64,000 nucleotides of DNA from CAYWNA01 sp964459305 (GTDB taxonomy: Bacteria; Planctomycetota; Planctomycetia; Pirellulales; Pirellulaceae): NCBI GenBank assembly GCA_964459305.1, contig CAYWNA010000002.1:136613-200612 (forward strand). The letters run 5' to 3'. Below are positions 43,783-51,707 of this stretch, piece by piece. The notes beneath the pieces are model-generated. The model was given only the letters and a program-made list of their open reading frames with translations. It was not told the DNA's origin and searched no databases. Position numbers and translations under genes: made by a program. Numbering within the stretch: position 1 is the first letter of the stretch; every line of letters begins with the position of its first letter.

Positions 43783-43792
43783 TTGTAGCGGG

Positions 43793-43824
43793 CCGCAAGC
43801 ACAACAAACTTGCGGCTTTTTTAT
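43793..43824 (+). terminator. Rho-independent terminator after tRNA-Pro
   Basis: Stem CCGCAAG (43793-43799) and CTTGCGG (43809-43815) are perfect, with the loop CACAACAAA. A T-rich run CTTTTTTATT follows. It ends the tRNA transcript. Confidence 0.85.
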
Positions 43825-43842
43825 TGGCAGCCTGTGTTGTTT

Positions 43843-43921
43843 GTAGCCGAATTCGCACAGAATTCAGGCGGGACGGTGCAGCTTCTGCCGCGAATCCCCA
43901 AATCCTAGGCGAATTCGGCTA
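43843..43921. repeat. Inverted repeat, GTAGCCGAATTCG variant
   Basis: Left arm GTAGCCGAATTCG and right arm CGAATTCGGCTAC are separated by about 53 bases. It looks related to the GTAGCCGAA repeats at 10183, 56251 and 57898. Confidence 0.7.
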
Positions 43922-44130
43922 CGTCTTCTTCCCGCCCTTGTTCGTCTCTCGGCAGAGCCCATCTTGCGCACCCGACGTATGTTCGCTTTGACACGTGGGG
44001 GCGGCGGGCTGTACCATAGGCACTGCTCCTTTGGAGACTGACGCCGCAAATGGGGCGGCTCCGCTGTATGCGTGCCATGAGTACGGACACGTGATCGGAA
44101 GGCATACCGCGACCGGAGTAGTCACGTCAC

Positions 44131-47100
44131 ATGCATCACCCTGCGTTGTTCGTTTCCGCGTTGAAGAGGTTGTTTCTCCTGTCTCTGGGCACGGCGATTC
44201 TCGTATCGAATGGAGTTTACGTTCTCGGCCAGGATGACGCGGATGTCGAGGAGAATATCGGCTCTTTTATCGAGGCGCTGAAGGATGAGGATCGGCGCAC
44301 GCGTGATGCCATCGACGCCTTGGTTCAGATCGGACCGGCTGCGGTTCCCGGTCTGGTAGAGACGTTGAAGGATGAGGACTCGCGCGTCGCCAAATTGGCC
44401 GCCCTTGCCTTGTTTCAGATTGGTCCAGCCGCAATCCCTGCCCTCAAGGAAGCCTTGAAGGACGAAGACTCGCACGTCGCCGAGTTGGCCGCGTACACAC
44501 TGGGGCGAATTGGCCCGATCGCAGTTCCGGCTCTCAGAGAAGTTCTGAACGACGAGGGAGGCAGCTTTCGATTCCGAGCCGCCTGGGCTTTGGGGCGTAT
44601 CGGCCCCGGGGCCGAGGCCGCGGTCTACGATCTTGTCACCGCACTAAGAATCGAAGACGACGACTTGCGCAACGCCGCTGCCGATGCCCTGGGAGGCATC
44701 GGCGCGGCGGCCATAACCTCAGTTCCTGCTTTGATCGATGCCCTGGGAGATGAGAACGAGAAGGTCCGCGAGGCCGCCGCAGAGGCCCTGGCGAAGATCA
44801 GCGAGTCCATCGCCAATATGTCAGACCTCTCGGTGGTAGAGTTAAGGGAAATCACTCCGAACTTGACCGCTGCGGCAAACGCATTGAAATCGGCCGGCAT
44901 GGACGCGAAGCGGGTCGAAGCTGCAATTGCCGCTTTGACAGCGAAACTCCCGACGAAACCAGTTTCACCGGCCCAGGATCAAGTGGCAAACGACCCGCAG
45001 GCAGCCATTGATTACTGCAACGAGAAGAAGTGGCCCTGGGCCGTGGCGGTCTACGGCGTGCTTTCCCTGTTCTGGACGATGGTTCTTCGGGTTTGGCCCT
45101 ACGGAATTCACGCCACGAATGAGCTTCTTCGACGATTGCCGGAGGCCAAAATCAAGAAACCAGTGGAGATGACTTTTTCACTGCGTCATTTGATTCTTGT
45201 CGGGTTTTTCCAATATCACAGCCGCGTACTCGATGCATGGGTCGAGGGGCGTCTGGCGACCGCTCGCCACAATTTCAACGAGACTCCCACGGTCAAGGAT
45301 CGCGCGACTCACGTATCGCTCCCGGTGCGCCTGGATGGCGAGACGGTCGCCGTCTTACGCGGCAAGATGTTTCAACCCGCATTTCGCCAGCGGCAGGTGC
45401 GCCTGTTGATACGAGGAGAAGGCGGTTCGGGGAAAACCAGTTTGGCCTGCCAAGTGGCGCGATGGGCGATGGGCACGGAAGAAGCCGCTCGCATCGCATC
45501 ACACGCCATGTTGCCCGTGTTAATAGAAGACGAGCCGGGTAGACGAGGATGGATCGAAGAGGCGCGGGATAAGCTACAAGAGCTGGTTGGCGAATCAAGC
45601 ACCATTTCGCCACAGTTCTTCCGTCAGCTTCTCAAGAAGAAGCGAGTCTTGATGATCGTGGACCATTTCTCGGAAATGAGCGATGGCGCGCGTCGGCAGA
45701 TACGAACCGACCAAGCCGGTTTCTCGCCGGCCGCTCTGGCATTCACGTCGCGTATTGAAGAAGAACAATTGGGGATCACGACCACGCTGCAAACGGTTCC
45801 AATCAAGGAAGACCAGGTCGCTTCTTTCGTCAGGGCGTATCTGACAGAGCGAAAACGCGCCAGTCTTTTTCCGGATGATGAGGAGTATTTCGAATTTTGC
45901 CGCCATCTGTCAAGGTTGGGCGGAGACAGACAAATCACAGTCCTGGTTGCGAAGACCTACGCCGACGAACTTGCGAGAGTCAAGGAGGACGCTTCGCTTG
46001 TGACAATGCCGGAGAGCATACCAGATTTGATGCTCCGCCACGTTCGTGGGCTCCATCCCGAAGGCGCAGACCTGGCGGTTGTGCAAGTGGCGCGGCAGGA
46101 TGCAATCGAGATCGCCTGGCAGTGCACACGGGAAAAGTTCTATCCTGGGGCCGTGGATCGACACGCAGTCATTCAAAATCTCGCTGGCGAGGATGGCGAT
46201 TCACGGGTGCGGTATCTTGAGGAGAAGCTGCGAATCCTACGCCGTAGCGCGAGTTCACACGATCAGATCACATTCACTTTGGGGCCATTGGGGGAGTGTC
46301 TAGCCGGGCTCCACGTGCTCGAACGCTGCAAAGACAATCTGAAGCAATGGAGGTCGTTCCTGGACGAAGCCGAGGAGAAGCCGGTAGAGAGAATCAAGGG
46401 ATTCCTACTGGCGGTTCGTGATTGCTGTCTTGCGTCAGAGATCAAAATCCCAGACCTCATAACCGACGAACTGGCGAGACTTGGCGGCCTGGACCTGGAA
46501 TTGGTGAAACAGAACCGACACCGCCAGCGAATCCGACGGCTGGTCGACGAACTGAAGCTGCCCGATGCCGAAGGCCGTTGTCGAGCGGCCGAAGCCCTGG
46601 GAGAGATCGGCCCGGACGCCGACGGTGCGGTATCCGCCCTCATCAGTTCCTTGAAGGATCCCGAGCTTGAGGTGCGCGAGTCCGTCGCCAGTGCTCTCGG
46701 CAAGATCGGTGAGGCTGCTGAAGCCGCGGTCCCTCGGCTCAGCGAAAGATTAAGGGATGAGCAAGAGGCTGTCCGCGCCGCCGCAGCTTGTGCCCTGGGG
46801 CGAATCGGCCCGGTTGCCGCTGTCGCAATCCCTGACCTCATCGAGATGCTGAAGGATGAGAAAGAGAGCGTTGTTTCGAGTGCAATCGGAGCCCTTGGAA
46901 GGATCGGCCCGGTTGCCGAGTCCGCCGTTCCTGCTCTGGTCGAGGCGATGAAGGATGAGCAATTGGAGATCCGCGAGGCTGCTGCCGAGGCACTCGGCAG
47001 GATCGGATCGTCGGCCGCGGAGACAACCCCTGCGCTGCTTGATACACTGAAGGACGACGTGGAAAGCGTCCGTCGAGCTGCTGTCGAGGCGCTGCAAAAG

Positions 47101-47751
47101 ATGGGCGCATCAGCAGCTTCTGTGCTAATCGAGCTTCTCAGGAATGAGGGCGAGACCGGCCATAAACACGATGTCGCCATGGCATTGATGGGCATCGGTC
47201 CGTCGGCAGCCCCTGCACTCGCCGAAGCCCTCGGCGACGAAAGCGACGACGTTCGCTTGTACGCCTCCTTGGCCCTTAAAGAGATCGGCGGTGACGCCGA
47301 GGCGGCATTGCCGGCGTTGATCGAGGCTTTGAAGGATGAGCTCGACCGAGTGCGTCTCAATGCCGCCTGGGCCCTGCAAGGCCTTGGTCGTGCGGCCAAA
47401 GCCGCGGTCCCAGCTCTGATCGAAACGCTGACGGACGCAAACGGGGGCGTCCGCCACAATGCCGTCTTGGCATTGGGGAGAGTTGGCCCCGAAGCCGAGG
47501 CCGCAGTCCCAGCTCTCGCCCAGGCGTTGGAGGATACAAACGACGGCGTCCGCCACAACGCCGTCGTCGCCCTTGGCGAGATCGACCCCGAGGCAAAGGC
47601 TTCTCTACCAGCCCTCATTGAAGCGTTGAGGGATGAGGACGAGGACGTCCGCCGGGCTGCCGCGGAGGTTTTGGGGAAGTCCGAAGCGGCCGGTGTGAGT
47701 GAAGATCTGGCGAGCGGCGGGTGTAAGCCCGCTGATGGTACCGGAGTCTGA
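44131..47751 (+). CDS. Membrane-spanning HEAT-NACHT-HEAT NTPase
   Basis: This 1206-residue protein has a signal or anchor helix (about 13-33). About six HEAT repeats follow (about 40-230, with phrases such as VPALREVLNDEG), then one membrane helix near 303-323 (WPWAVAVYGVLSLFWTMVLR). Next comes a NACHT-type P-loop domain: Walker A GEGGSGKTS (429-437), Walker B-like VLMIVDHFSEM with D511, and an arginine-bearing TSRIEEE after it. About twelve more HEAT repeats fill 795-1190. The first HEAT array should lie outside the membrane and the ATPase with the second array inside. Proteins of this class sense a signal and oligomerise on nucleotide binding. What it senses and its effector are unknown. 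The downstream gene faces it, so no obvious partner is co-transcribed. No classical SD was seen at 44131. Confidence 0.85.
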   Translation: MHHPALFVSALKRLFLLSLGTAILVSNGVYVLGQDDADVEENIGSFIEALKDEDRRTRDAIDALVQIGPAAVPGLVETLKDEDSRVAKLAALALFQIGPAAIPALKEALKDEDSHVAELAAYTLGRIGPIAVPALREVLNDEGGSFRFRAAWALGRIGPGAEAAVYDLVTALRIEDDDLRNAAADALGGIGAAAITSVPALIDALGDENEKVREAAAEALAKISESIANMSDLSVVELREITPNLTAAANALKSAGMDAKRVEAAIAALTAKLPTKPVSPAQDQVANDPQAAIDYCNEKKWPWAVAVYGVLSLFWTMVLRVWPYGIHATNELLRRLPEAKIKKPVEMTFSLRHLILVGFFQYHSRVLDAWVEGRLATARHNFNETPTVKDRATHVSLPVRLDGETVAVLRGKMFQPAFRQRQVRLLIRGEGGSGKTSLACQVARWAMGTEEAARIASHAMLPVLIEDEPGRRGWIEEARDKLQELVGESSTISPQFFRQLLKKKRVLMIVDHFSEMSDGARRQIRTDQAGFSPAALAFTSRIEEEQLGITTTLQTVPIKEDQVASFVRAYLTERKRASLFPDDEEYFEFCRHLSRLGGDRQITVLVAKTYADELARVKEDASLVTMPESIPDLMLRHVRGLHPEGADLAVVQVARQDAIEIAWQCTREKFYPGAVDRHAVIQNLAGEDGDSRVRYLEEKLRILRRSASSHDQITFTLGPLGECLAGLHVLERCKDNLKQWRSFLDEAEEKPVERIKGFLLAVRDCCLASEIKIPDLITDELARLGGLDLELVKQNRHRQRIRRLVDELKLPDAEGRCRAAEALGEIGPDADGAVSALISSLKDPELEVRESVASALGKIGEAAEAAVPRLSERLRDEQEAVRAAAACALGRIGPVAAVAIPDLIEMLKDEKESVVSSAIGALGRIGPVAESAVPALVEAMKDEQLEIREAAAEALGRIGSSAAETTPALLDTLKDDVESVRRAAVEALQKMGASAASVLIELLRNEGETGHKHDVAMALMGIGPSAAPALAEALGDESDDVRLYASLALKEIGGDAEAALPALIEALKDELDRVRLNAAWALQGLGRAAKAAVPALIETLTDANGGVRHNAVLALGRVGPEAEAAVPALAQALEDTNDGVRHNAVVALGEIDPEAKASLPALIEALRDEDEDVRRAAAEVLGKSEAAGVSEDLASGGCKPADGTGV

Positions 47752-47815
47752 CAGCTCCGACCGACCGTCTCCTTCACCCGATTGCAGAATGCGTTAACGT
47801 TTCCTTCCGCAGGTC

Positions 47816-48964
47816 TCAATAGCGAAACACCGCCGCGATCGGCGGCGAGGGCGATTGGTCGGGCGCGACGGCGAAAACGGAGCCTCGATGCAGCAGCGTC
47901 TGCACAGCAGCGTAGTCCAGCAGGTCGTCGTCCCCTGGCCGTTGTGGCGAGCGAAGTTCTACCGAGCCGGTCATTGGATCGTAGAGACCCCACTCGTGAG
48001 AATTGCGATCGACGAACAAGGTCTCGATTTGGCCCTGATATGCAGCCGGTACGATGCGTCGCACATCGTTCGCCGTTTTCCCGGTGCCTGCAAATTGCCG
48101 GTACTTGGCGGTTGCTTCCCGTCTGGTGCTCTCCACATGGGCCTCTACCAGCGGCCACGCCCGACTGTGGAGCTCTCGTTCATTCAAATGGTCAGGATTG
48201 CCCGGAAGTTCATCTGCGGCGATGTGCGCGTAGCTGGATACTTCGCGGTAGATCGGCAACAGGTACCGGACGCCGACCAGGAACAAGGGCGCGTGTTGAT
48301 CTCGCAACTCGCGATGCAACGCAGCGTCGATCATGCGGAAATAGCGAGCGAGATCGTCTTTGGCCGCGTCTCGCTCTCCGCCATGCCCATGAAACACCGC
48401 CGCCTGCTTTCCCAAATCACCGCGCATAGCCGAGTGGACCTGGGAGCCACGGTCGGCGCTGTCTATGTTCAGCGCACGCTCCATGTTCTCTGGCATGCCT
48501 TGGACTTTCACCTCATGAATGCTGTACCGCCTGCCTTCGAAGAATCGGACCCGGTTCTGACTGATCGCAAGGAGAGAGAACTGATCGTTCGTGCTGAGCA
48601 GCGGTAGTAGCGGCTTGACCTGAAATCGTTGATTGACAATCACCGTCTCGTCAAGTTCAAGGGGAACGCGAAAACGGTCGAATACGCCGTCGGAGAGGAA
48701 AATCGCCAAGCCGCTTGCTCGCTTCTCCCAAAACCCTGGCTCGGCTGGTAACTCGCGGACTGGGGCCAGCAGTTTCTTGGCATCTGGGGCGCGCATCCCC
48801 TGGTCGACCAAACCACACTTGGCTTGACTGACCAAGTTCTTCAGCCGCAACGCATCCTGCTGCCCGTCGCGTCCTGCCGCATGGGTGGGCATCAAAATCG
48901 TGATGCAAGGACCTTGTCGAGTCGCTGTCAGTCTTTTCAATTCACGGGGACCGAAGATGTCCAT
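47816..48964 (-). CDS. baeRF-type (bacterial archaeo-eukaryotic release-factor-like) protein
   Basis: This 382-residue protein resembles the bacterial branch of the archaeal/eukaryotic release factor superfamily. It has an N-terminal domain with a structured opening (MDIFGPRELKRLTATRQGPC), a central alpha/beta domain containing SDGVFDRFRVPLELDETVIV, and a C-terminal domain (about 270-382) with DLLDYAAVQTLLHRGSVFAV. The family is proposed from sequence to act on ribosomes or in conflict systems. Direct evidence of function is sparse. The gene converges on the HEAT-NACHT gene with a 64-base gap, so its links to that gene are spatial only. It is the best candidate for a neighbour with a shared theme, but this is inference. 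Confidence 0.7.
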   Translation of the reverse strand: MDIFGPRELKRLTATRQGPCITILMPTHAAGRDGQQDALRLKNLVSQAKCGLVDQGMRAPDAKKLLAPVRELPAEPGFWEKRASGLAIFLSDGVFDRFRVPLELDETVIVNQRFQVKPLLPLLSTNDQFSLLAISQNRVRFFEGRRYSIHEVKVQGMPENMERALNIDSADRGSQVHSAMRGDLGKQAAVFHGHGGERDAAKDDLARYFRMIDAALHRELRDQHAPLFLVGVRYLLPIYREVSSYAHIAADELPGNPDHLNERELHSRAWPLVEAHVESTRREATAKYRQFAGTGKTANDVRRIVPAAYQGQIETLFVDRNSHEWGLYDPMTGSVELRSPQRPGDDDLLDYAAVQTLLHRGSVFAVAPDQSPSPPIAAVFRY

Positions 48965-49503
48965 CGCTTACCCCTTTCCTTGAATGCGTGACGAATGCTG
49001 AAAAAAATGCAAGAGGAGGATCGTACAGCGATCGCGCCGTCTGGAAGCATCCGCGGTAGGCCGTTCCGCACGGACGATGAAGGCAGATTTGCAGAGTGAT
49101 GAGCGGACTGGCACGGCTGGAGGCAGGGTTGTTCGCTTCGACGAGCGAAACGTCGTTTCGAACAACTGAGAAGACGCGGGACGACACATCATGGCTGCTC
49201 GATTCTCTCACCCCAGCCAAAGTGGCCGTGGCCTACGGTTCATTTTAGCCCGCTTGCTCACGTCGTAAATGCCTCAAATTTCGGCTTCGCTTGGCTTTAT
49301 CCAATGACTTGACCGTGACGCGGCAAACGGCATAGCGTTTGCACTCGCTGCCGACCCGTTAGGATGGAACAGTCTCCGCAAGGGGCAGGTTCACGTGCAA
49401 TCATCGGAATCGCTGCTCACCGTTGGCGAACGGGGGCCAAAGGGTGTACCATGGTGTGGCGCAGTTTGTGGATACATCACTATGAAACAGGTGAGGACGA
49501 ACA
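48965..49503. other. Intergenic region without recognisable content
   Basis: No gene, tRNA or repeat is convincing here. A sequence like AGGTGAGGA lies just before 49504. The region probably contains the divergent promoters of the baeRF and small-protein genes. Confidence 0.5.
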
Positions 49504-49713
49504 ATGAAAGAGCGAATGAAGATGTTCACCCATGTCAGCGGTGAAGGATCCACGGTTTCCGATACCGAGCTTGAGAACACCATCAACGAGTGGTTGGAAA
49601 GCGTTGATGGCAAGATCGCATCGATAACGCAAACCGAAAGCCAGCGGTCCACCAAAGGACAGCACATCACCGTGTGTGTTTGGTACAGGCCCGGCGAGCC
49701 GGCTTCATCGTAG
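49504..49713 (+). CDS. Small conserved-looking hypothetical protein
   Basis: This 69-residue protein is acidic overall, has no membrane helix, and reads like a compact alpha-beta domain with the pattern NTINEWLESVDGKIASITQT followed by HITVCVWYRP. AGGTGAGGA lies six bases before the ATG at 49504, a good SD, which is the main reason to call it. Phrases of this type, with a helix, a strand and a final charged-aromatic strand, are seen in small planctomycete proteins of unknown function. No partner or pathway can be assigned. Confidence 0.6.
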   Translation: MKERMKMFTHVSGEGSTVSDTELENTINEWLESVDGKIASITQTESQRSTKGQHITVCVWYRPGEPASS

Positions 49714-49914
49714 CGTTGCCCGATTCGGAGCTATTGGCCGCGAATCCTCACACCGGCGCCCCTGACGAAGTCGCGGGGCATCGGAAGCGGCCAGCCGCGA
49801 TAGTGAGCGCGTCGCACCGTGTTGCCGTACACATGAAATGGCCGGTACGGACGATTGAGGATGTCCGTGGACTCAATCTGTTGCCGTCTCTCGCCAAACA
49901 CAAGGGTCTGTCGG

Positions 49915-50247
49915 ATGCAATTCGAACACATTGGCCTGATCACGACAAAGAGCAAGCCCGGCGAGAGCTTCGTTGACGCGACACGAGTGTGGCGGACCAA
50001 CTACCTGGAGCACCCGTTTCGGATAGAATGGCTGCGTTATGAGCCCGACAGTCCTGTACCGGATCCAGTGCGCCTGCAGCCTCACGTGGCGTTCCGCGTG
50101 GACGATATCGAGACGGCCGCCAGGGGGCTGGAAGTGTTGTTGGAGCCATTCGACGTGGGGCCGCGCATCGTGGGCTTCTATCAGACGGAAGACGGGGCGG
50201 TGATCGAACTGGTTAAGTACAAGGATCAGGACACGAAATCGGCGTGA
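49915..50247 (+). CDS. VOC/glyoxalase-like domain protein
   Basis: The 110-residue protein starts at the ATG at 49915 (MQFEHIGLITTK); a longer in-frame start adds unrelated residues. The beta-alpha-beta pattern and the pieces FEHIGLITT, HVAFRVDDIETAARGLE and EDGAVIELVKY are typical of vicinal-oxygen-chelate proteins. Metal ligands may be His5 (QFEHIG), a His in LQPHVAFRV and Glu in GAVIELVKY. Members include glyoxalases, dioxygenases and methylmalonyl-CoA epimerase. The reaction here is unknown. The oxidoreductase gene follows 62 bases later in the same direction and might be co-expressed. Confidence 0.7.
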   Translation: MQFEHIGLITTKSKPGESFVDATRVWRTNYLEHPFRIEWLRYEPDSPVPDPVRLQPHVAFRVDDIETAARGLEVLLEPFDVGPRIVGFYQTEDGAVIELVKYKDQDTKSA

Positions 50248-50309
50248 GCGATGCTGGCATATCCAAGAGCATTTCAGTAAGTTGAGAAGGCGAATCAGGA
50301 GGCGGTTCA

Positions 50310-51575
50310 ATGAACACGCAAAGCGAGAAGCTGGAAATCGTAGTCGTCGGAGGTGGGATGATCACACACGACCAGATCCTTCCGTCGCTGTATCATCTGC
50401 AGCGTCAAGGGGTGATCGGGGCGATTAGAATATGTGCGCTGAATTCGGCTCCGCTGGCTGTGCTGGCCAAGTCGGAACGATTTGCCGAGGCCTTTCCCGG
50501 CCAGGGCTTCGAGCCATTTCCGCCGCTTGACACTCCGCCGGAACAGATGCATCCGGAGCTGTTCGGGGAGGTGGTCGCCTCGTTGCCCCCAGGCAACATG
50601 GTGGTGGTGGCCGTACCGGATCACGTACACGATCCGGTGATCCGAATGGCCTTGGAGCACAATCAACACGTGCTCGCCGTCAAGCCGCTCGTGCCCACGT
50701 ACACCGAGGCCGTCGAAATCGAAAAGCTCGCGCTGGCCAAAGGGTGCTTCGTCGGAATCGAATACCACAAACGGTTCGATCGTCGTTCGCTCGATGCCCG
50801 GATGCTCTATCGGGATGGGCGTTTTGGCGAGTTCCGTTGCGGTGAGGCCAAGATGATCGAGCCATACTGCTACCGCCATTCGAACTTTCAGAACTGGTTC
50901 ACCAAGGAGAACAGTGACCCGTTCACGTACGTCGGCTGCCACTACGTCGACTTGGTGTACTTCATTACGGGCCTCAAGCCGGTCGAAGTCTCGGTTCGTG
51001 GTGTCGAAGGTACGTTCCCCAACGGCAATGCCGGCTACATGTGGGCGCAGGGCCGAGTCGTTTGGGAAAACGGCGCATTGCTCAGCATCACCGACGGCCT
51101 CGGCTATCCCGACGAGGCGGCTGGTACAAACGACCAGTGCTTGGTAATGTACTGCGAAGGCGACGACTGCGGGGCCATCCTCAAGCACGACGACCAATTT
51201 CGTGGCGTGCGCCATGGATATGTCGATCGCAAGGCCGGCGCCATGTTTCGCTTCGTCAGCCCGGACTACTTCCGGCTGGTGCCTTGGGACGGCGATGGGC
51301 TCAAGCCTGTTGGATACGGGTTCGAGTCGATTGAGGCCCTGGTGTTGGCGGCCAAAGGGGTCAATGCGGCAGCAGCAGGCCTCGAAGGTGAGGAGGCTTT
51401 GGCCACGCGTCAGCGTGTGCTCGCAGCGATCGATGAGCGGGGAATCCTCGCCACGCCCTCCAACAGTTGGATCAACGAAGTGGTTACGGAAGCCGCCCGG
51501 CTGTCGATCGCGCAGGACGGCCATCCGGCGCTGATCGAGTACGACCCCGTGCCGAGTGTCCGGCTGCGAACCTGA
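50310..51575 (+). CDS. Gfo/Idh/MocA-family oxidoreductase without signal peptide
   Basis: This 421-residue protein has a Rossmann opening (LEIVVVGGGMITHDQILPSL) and the family's middle segment, but the usual CEKP motif is AVKPLVPT. The Glu is Val while Lys and Pro remain. A central EYHKRFDRRSLDARML and GCHYVDLVYFITG match the C-terminal domain. No Tat or Sec signal is present, so it is cytoplasmic, unlike the other two family members here. GGAGGCG lies five bases before the ATG. An aminotransferase gene follows after an inverted repeat, so together they could oxidise and aminate a sugar or cyclitol. That pathway is inferred. Confidence 0.85.
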   Translation: MNTQSEKLEIVVVGGGMITHDQILPSLYHLQRQGVIGAIRICALNSAPLAVLAKSERFAEAFPGQGFEPFPPLDTPPEQMHPELFGEVVASLPPGNMVVVAVPDHVHDPVIRMALEHNQHVLAVKPLVPTYTEAVEIEKLALAKGCFVGIEYHKRFDRRSLDARMLYRDGRFGEFRCGEAKMIEPYCYRHSNFQNWFTKENSDPFTYVGCHYVDLVYFITGLKPVEVSVRGVEGTFPNGNAGYMWAQGRVVWENGALLSITDGLGYPDEAAGTNDQCLVMYCEGDDCGAILKHDDQFRGVRHGYVDRKAGAMFRFVSPDYFRLVPWDGDGLKPVGYGFESIEALVLAAKGVNAAAAGLEGEEALATRQRVLAAIDERGILATPSNSWINEVVTEAARLSIAQDGHPALIEYDPVPSVRLRT

Positions 51576-51591
51576 CACAGTTGAGAAATGT

Positions 51592-51664
51592 CCTCGTTTA
51601 GCGGCAAGCCCAAGGCGTCCGCGGATACGCCATCCAGTCGCCTTGGGCTTGCCGTTAAACGAGG
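51592..51664. repeat. Inverted repeat with 26-bp arms
   Basis: Left arm CCTCGTTTAGCGGCAAGC (51592 on) and right arm ending at 51664 match with one mismatch over 26 bp. It is related to the repeat at 31271-31350. It sits between the oxidoreductase and aminotransferase genes. Confidence 0.8.
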
Positions 51665-51707
51665 CATGCTGATATTTCGAACCGACCGCGATGTATGAGG
51701 AGCTAAG

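Larger units (their letters stand above)
43167..44130. other. Intergenic region around the tRNA
   Basis: Apart from tRNA-Pro, the stretch has a 135-bp palindromic repeat, a terminator after the tRNA, and another inverted repeat at 43843-43921. No other gene is convincing. The promoter of the HEAT-NACHT gene was not identified. Confidence 0.5.

Noticed and set aside
46263..48158. A long reverse-strand open frame under the C-terminal HEAT repeats
   Set aside because: It is low-complexity Ser/Ala/Arg-rich and is the antisense of the repetitive HEAT-coding DNA, so it is a shadow.
48942..49220. A reverse-strand open frame of about 90 codons upstream of the baeRF gene
   Set aside because: It is in a promoter-like gap, has no SD or domain, and overlaps the start of the baeRF gene.
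50307..51578. A reverse-strand open frame of over 420 codons opposite the oxidoreductase gene
   Set aside because: The forward strand encodes a clear Gfo/Idh protein with family motifs. The reverse frame has no recognisable domain and a composition typical of antisense reading of a GC-rich gene.
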